Assembly: GCA_964423615.1 (NCBI GenBank)
Contig: CAYRFQ010000011.1
Coordinates: 84,548-148,547, forward strand
Source: CAYRFQ01 sp964423615
Lineage (GTDB): Bacteria > Planctomycetota > Planctomycetia > Gemmatales > Gemmataceae
Reading direction: 5' to 3'
DNA: 64,000 nt
Below the pieces are notes generated by a model. The model made no database searches and had not been told where the DNA came from. It was given only the letters and a program-made list of their open reading frames with translations. The first letter of the stretch is position 1. Every line of letters begins with the position of its first letter. Below are positions 62,010 to 64,000 of this stretch, in pieces. The position numbers and the translations under genes were made by a program.

Positions 62010-62632
62010 TGAGTTGTTGTGTTGACTTGGCTCTCGGGCAACTTTTCAGGGATAGAAACTTTCGTCCTTCTCGTTCCTCAATCCTTCTGGCCCAAGCGAT
62101 GAGATCAACCCGCGGTCTTCTTTTGGTGGTACGCTCTGAATGAAGTGATGCGAGTGGGTTTCACAGAACTTCGAAGAGTTTTTTTGTACGTGGCCACTTT
62201 GTGAAAAATGGGCATGGTGCTAAATCCTATCCCATGATGAGGCAGGGCCTTCGCATTAAAAGTTACCTGCCTTGCGATTAATTCTTCGAGATTCCCATTG
62301 GCATGAGTTTTCTCGAGCCGAAACCAAGCGTAAAATGCCGAGCCTCAAAAACTCGATGGAGAACAACCTGGCGAGTTTCGTTGAATCCCGAATCGTATTT
62401 GAGACACACATCATAGCAAAAGCAGTTTTCCGCGAGAAAGACCCCGCTTGTTACTTTGTTTCCCCAGCTTCATGCAAGCTGGGGAAAGTTTGATGCGTAG
62501 GCCCTGCATGATGAGGAGATGCGCACCATGCTGATTGTTGACTTCAGAAGCGCTGGAAAATGCATCGATTGGCGCCACTTTTCGAAAACTTTGGTAGACG
62601 AGGATAGCAGGCGATCGCGTTGCCACAAACCA
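62010..62632. other. 623-base convergent intergenic region
   Basis: No coding sequence with family likeness. It holds the hairpin at 62459-62487. The stretch just past the ATPase stop is unremarkable. Confidence 0.5.
62459..62487. terminator. perfect hairpin between convergent genes
   Basis: TTTCCCCAGCTT pairs fully with AAGCTGGGGAAA around CATGC (12 base pairs). It lies between the ATPase gene and the convergent LOG-family gene, nearer the latter. The A/T ends of the stem could supply the T-run in either direction. Confidence 0.55.
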
Positions 62633-63676
62633 TTACTCCGCGTGGTTAAGAAAATTAATCAACATCCGCAACTTGCCAAGGTTGCGTTTGTTGAAGTGAA
62701 ATCGGAGCCGGGGGAGTTCCGCAATTTCTGGTTCGTTGGCCTCGGCGGGTAAGGCGTTGGTGACCTCAAATTGACCAGACATGAGGATATCGGAGAATCT
62801 CTGGTTCAATATTTCGATTTGCGCTGCCGTCGGCCTTTCGGTCAATCGGAGTACCAGATCGTCTTCAACGAAACGCATGCTGTGATAGATGCGATAAAAC
62901 GAGAGAACCTCTGTAACTGCTTCGTCGACGGAGTCGGTCACTTTGAATAGGGCCAGATCCTCTTCCGAAATCATCCCACGAGCCAACAACATCTCCTTGA
63001 GGTACTCCTGAAATCGGATCCAGAAGTCGTCACCTGGCGGCGCCACCATGACGATCGGCATGAGGTGGCTTTTTCCCGTTTGGACCAAGGTAAGCGTCTC
63101 GAAGCCCTCATCGAGAGTTCCGAAGCCGCCGGGGAACAAAACGACCGCGTCGGATTCTTTCACGAACAGGAGTTTGCGTGTAAAAAAGTATTTAAAGTGC
63201 ATCAACTTGGAATCGTTGACAATGATGGGGTTGGCGTTCTGTTCGAAGGGCAGCAAGATGTTGACTCCGATGCTGGCTTCACGTCCCGCTCCGACATGTC
63301 CAGCTTCCATGATCCCGTTGGCCGCTCCGGTGATGACCATGAATCCGGCTTTGGCCATTCGCTTTCCGAATTCTATCGCTTGGACGGAGGCAGGGTGGTC
63401 GAGAGGCAGTCGTGCCGAACCAAAGATGCTTACTTTCCGGCGATCGGCGTATCTCGCAAAGACTTTGAAGGCGTATCGAAGTTCTTTCAGTGCCGTGCTC
63501 AAGAGTTTCACGTCTCCGCGTCCGGCGTTGTCTTTGAGCAACTTGTCGGCTGTTTCCTTGATTTGCTGGGCGAAGAATACTGGTGATCGGAAGTTGGGTT
63601 CGGTGGAAGTATCTTCTCCTGCATCAGACATCTGATAAAAGTGATTATTTTCAGGTTGGGGGGGCAGATTGCTCAT
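62633..63676 (-). CDS. LOG-family nucleoside-monophosphate phosphoribohydrolase-like protein
   Basis: 347 residues; CGAGGAACTCC precedes the ATG. Rossmann-like LOG/TIGR00730 fold: VSIFGSARLP (about 81-90), VITGAANGIMEAGHVGAG (about 113-130), and LFPGGFGTLDEGFET with the PGGxGTxxE active-site motif near 200. LOG enzymes release the base from cytokinin ribotides or other nucleotides; TIGR00730 members are also near lysine decarboxylase-like annotations, which are usually wrong. The extra N-terminal 60 and C-terminal 100 residues exceed the usual 180-190 residues and resemble the larger PpnN-like branch. Confidence 0.82.
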   Translation of the reverse strand: MSNLPPQPENNHFYQMSDAGEDTSTEPNFRSPVFFAQQIKETADKLLKDNAGRGDVKLLSTALKELRYAFKVFARYADRRKVSIFGSARLPLDHPASVQAIEFGKRMAKAGFMVITGAANGIMEAGHVGAGREASIGVNILLPFEQNANPIIVNDSKLMHFKYFFTRKLLFVKESDAVVLFPGGFGTLDEGFETLTLVQTGKSHLMPIVMVAPPGDDFWIRFQEYLKEMLLARGMISEEDLALFKVTDSVDEAVTEVLSFYRIYHSMRFVEDDLVLRLTERPTAAQIEILNQRFSDILMSGQFEVTNALPAEANEPEIAELPRLRFHFNKRNLGKLRMLINFLNHAE

Positions 63677-64000
63677 TGGAGTTCCTCGCCGACAGGTGCG
63701 ACCATGCGAATCGCGAAGGACGGTAGAAAGAAAATCATTATAGACGGAAAAAGGAAAGATTTGCGACGAGTGTTCTGAATGTTCTTGCGGACTGAGTTAC
63801 CGAGACGCAGTTGAATCCGAAAATTGGAAAAGAGGCTTTGACCCCCGACCATCGATACGTCCGATGTTTTGCGTCGCTTTGTGGGATCACGAACGCCAGT
63901 GCCCATGGAAAGGCTGTGTGTCGGTCCTCGATTCTGTCAGACCTGGGGTGCATCGCCTTGTTTGCGATTTTGCCCGGCTAGGCCGCCATCGTCGTTTGCT
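63677..64000. other. right edge, no gene seen
   Basis: 324 bases upstream of the LOG-family gene, holding its promoter. No frame with a credible start or family likeness reaches the window end. Confidence 0.45.

Noticed and set aside
1..64000. tRNA, rRNA, tmRNA, RNase P RNA and CRISPR arrays
   Set aside because: I looked for T-loop words, RNase P core words and regularly spaced direct repeats by eye and found none. A covariance-model scan would be decisive.

Overview
The window looks like a chromosomal segment of a planctomycete, most like the Gemmataceae by gene content. The pointers are two secreted WD40-repeat proteins with a shared C-terminal helical domain, a c-type cytochrome/copper monooxygenase-like protein beside a redoxin, a formylglycine-type sulfatase, a DUF4058 protein, an FHA-GAF histidine kinase, a class III cyclase, a diderm lipid A/LPS-core operon, and wide gene spacing with many convergent or divergent pairs. 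No rRNA, tRNA, CRISPR array, prophage or transposase gene was seen. The taxonomic placement is inferred, not tested.

Layout. 0-10 kb: secreted CAP protein, acyl-CoA synthetase, two membrane proteins, AhpD-like protein, WD40 protein, and a redoxin plus cytochrome/Cu-monooxygenase pair. 10-18 kb: FHA-GAF histidine kinase, sigma factor, MCE-domain transporter component and a second WD40 protein. 18-31 kb: purQ, a GshB-like ATP-grasp enzyme, a membrane class III cyclase, a 2-hydroxyacid dehydrogenase, an S15-type peptidase, a LolA-like protein, a UvrD/PcrA helicase and acpS. 31-40 kb: a minus-strand envelope operon in the order lpxK, deoxyhypusine-synthase-like gene, hldE, waaF-like heptosyltransferase, tandem LPS-kinase-like gene, second LPS-kinase-like gene, WaaG-like glycosyltransferase and perhaps a small gene. 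Several junctions overlap by four bases. 40-50 kb: HEAT protein, sugar isomerase-like protein, BtrH_N/DUF4872-type protein, a 1021-residue double glycosyltransferase, nucleotide-sugar epimerase, HisN-like phosphatase and DUF4058 protein. 50-64 kb: sulfatase, ftsH, an alpha/beta-hydrolase-PEP-synthase-like fusion, queD, a P1B-type ATPase fused to an HflK-type SPFH domain, and a LOG-family protein.

How the genes work together. The 31-40 kb operon would phosphorylate lipid A (LpxK), make and transfer heptose (HldE, WaaF-like), and decorate the core (kinases, WaaG-like enzyme). This is direct gene-level evidence for a heptose-containing LPS. The 42-48 kb genes probably build or modify another surface glycan. 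The rest are mainly housekeeping genes.

The most unusual items are two fusions: a P1B ATPase joined to HflK, and a hydrolase fold with Asn at the nucleophile position joined to a PEP-synthase-like dikinase. Also notable are a family of about 135-bp palindromic, MITE-like intergenic elements (three copies), a second degenerate structured repeat, and an LPS-kinase gene whose second domain has lost its catalytic residues.
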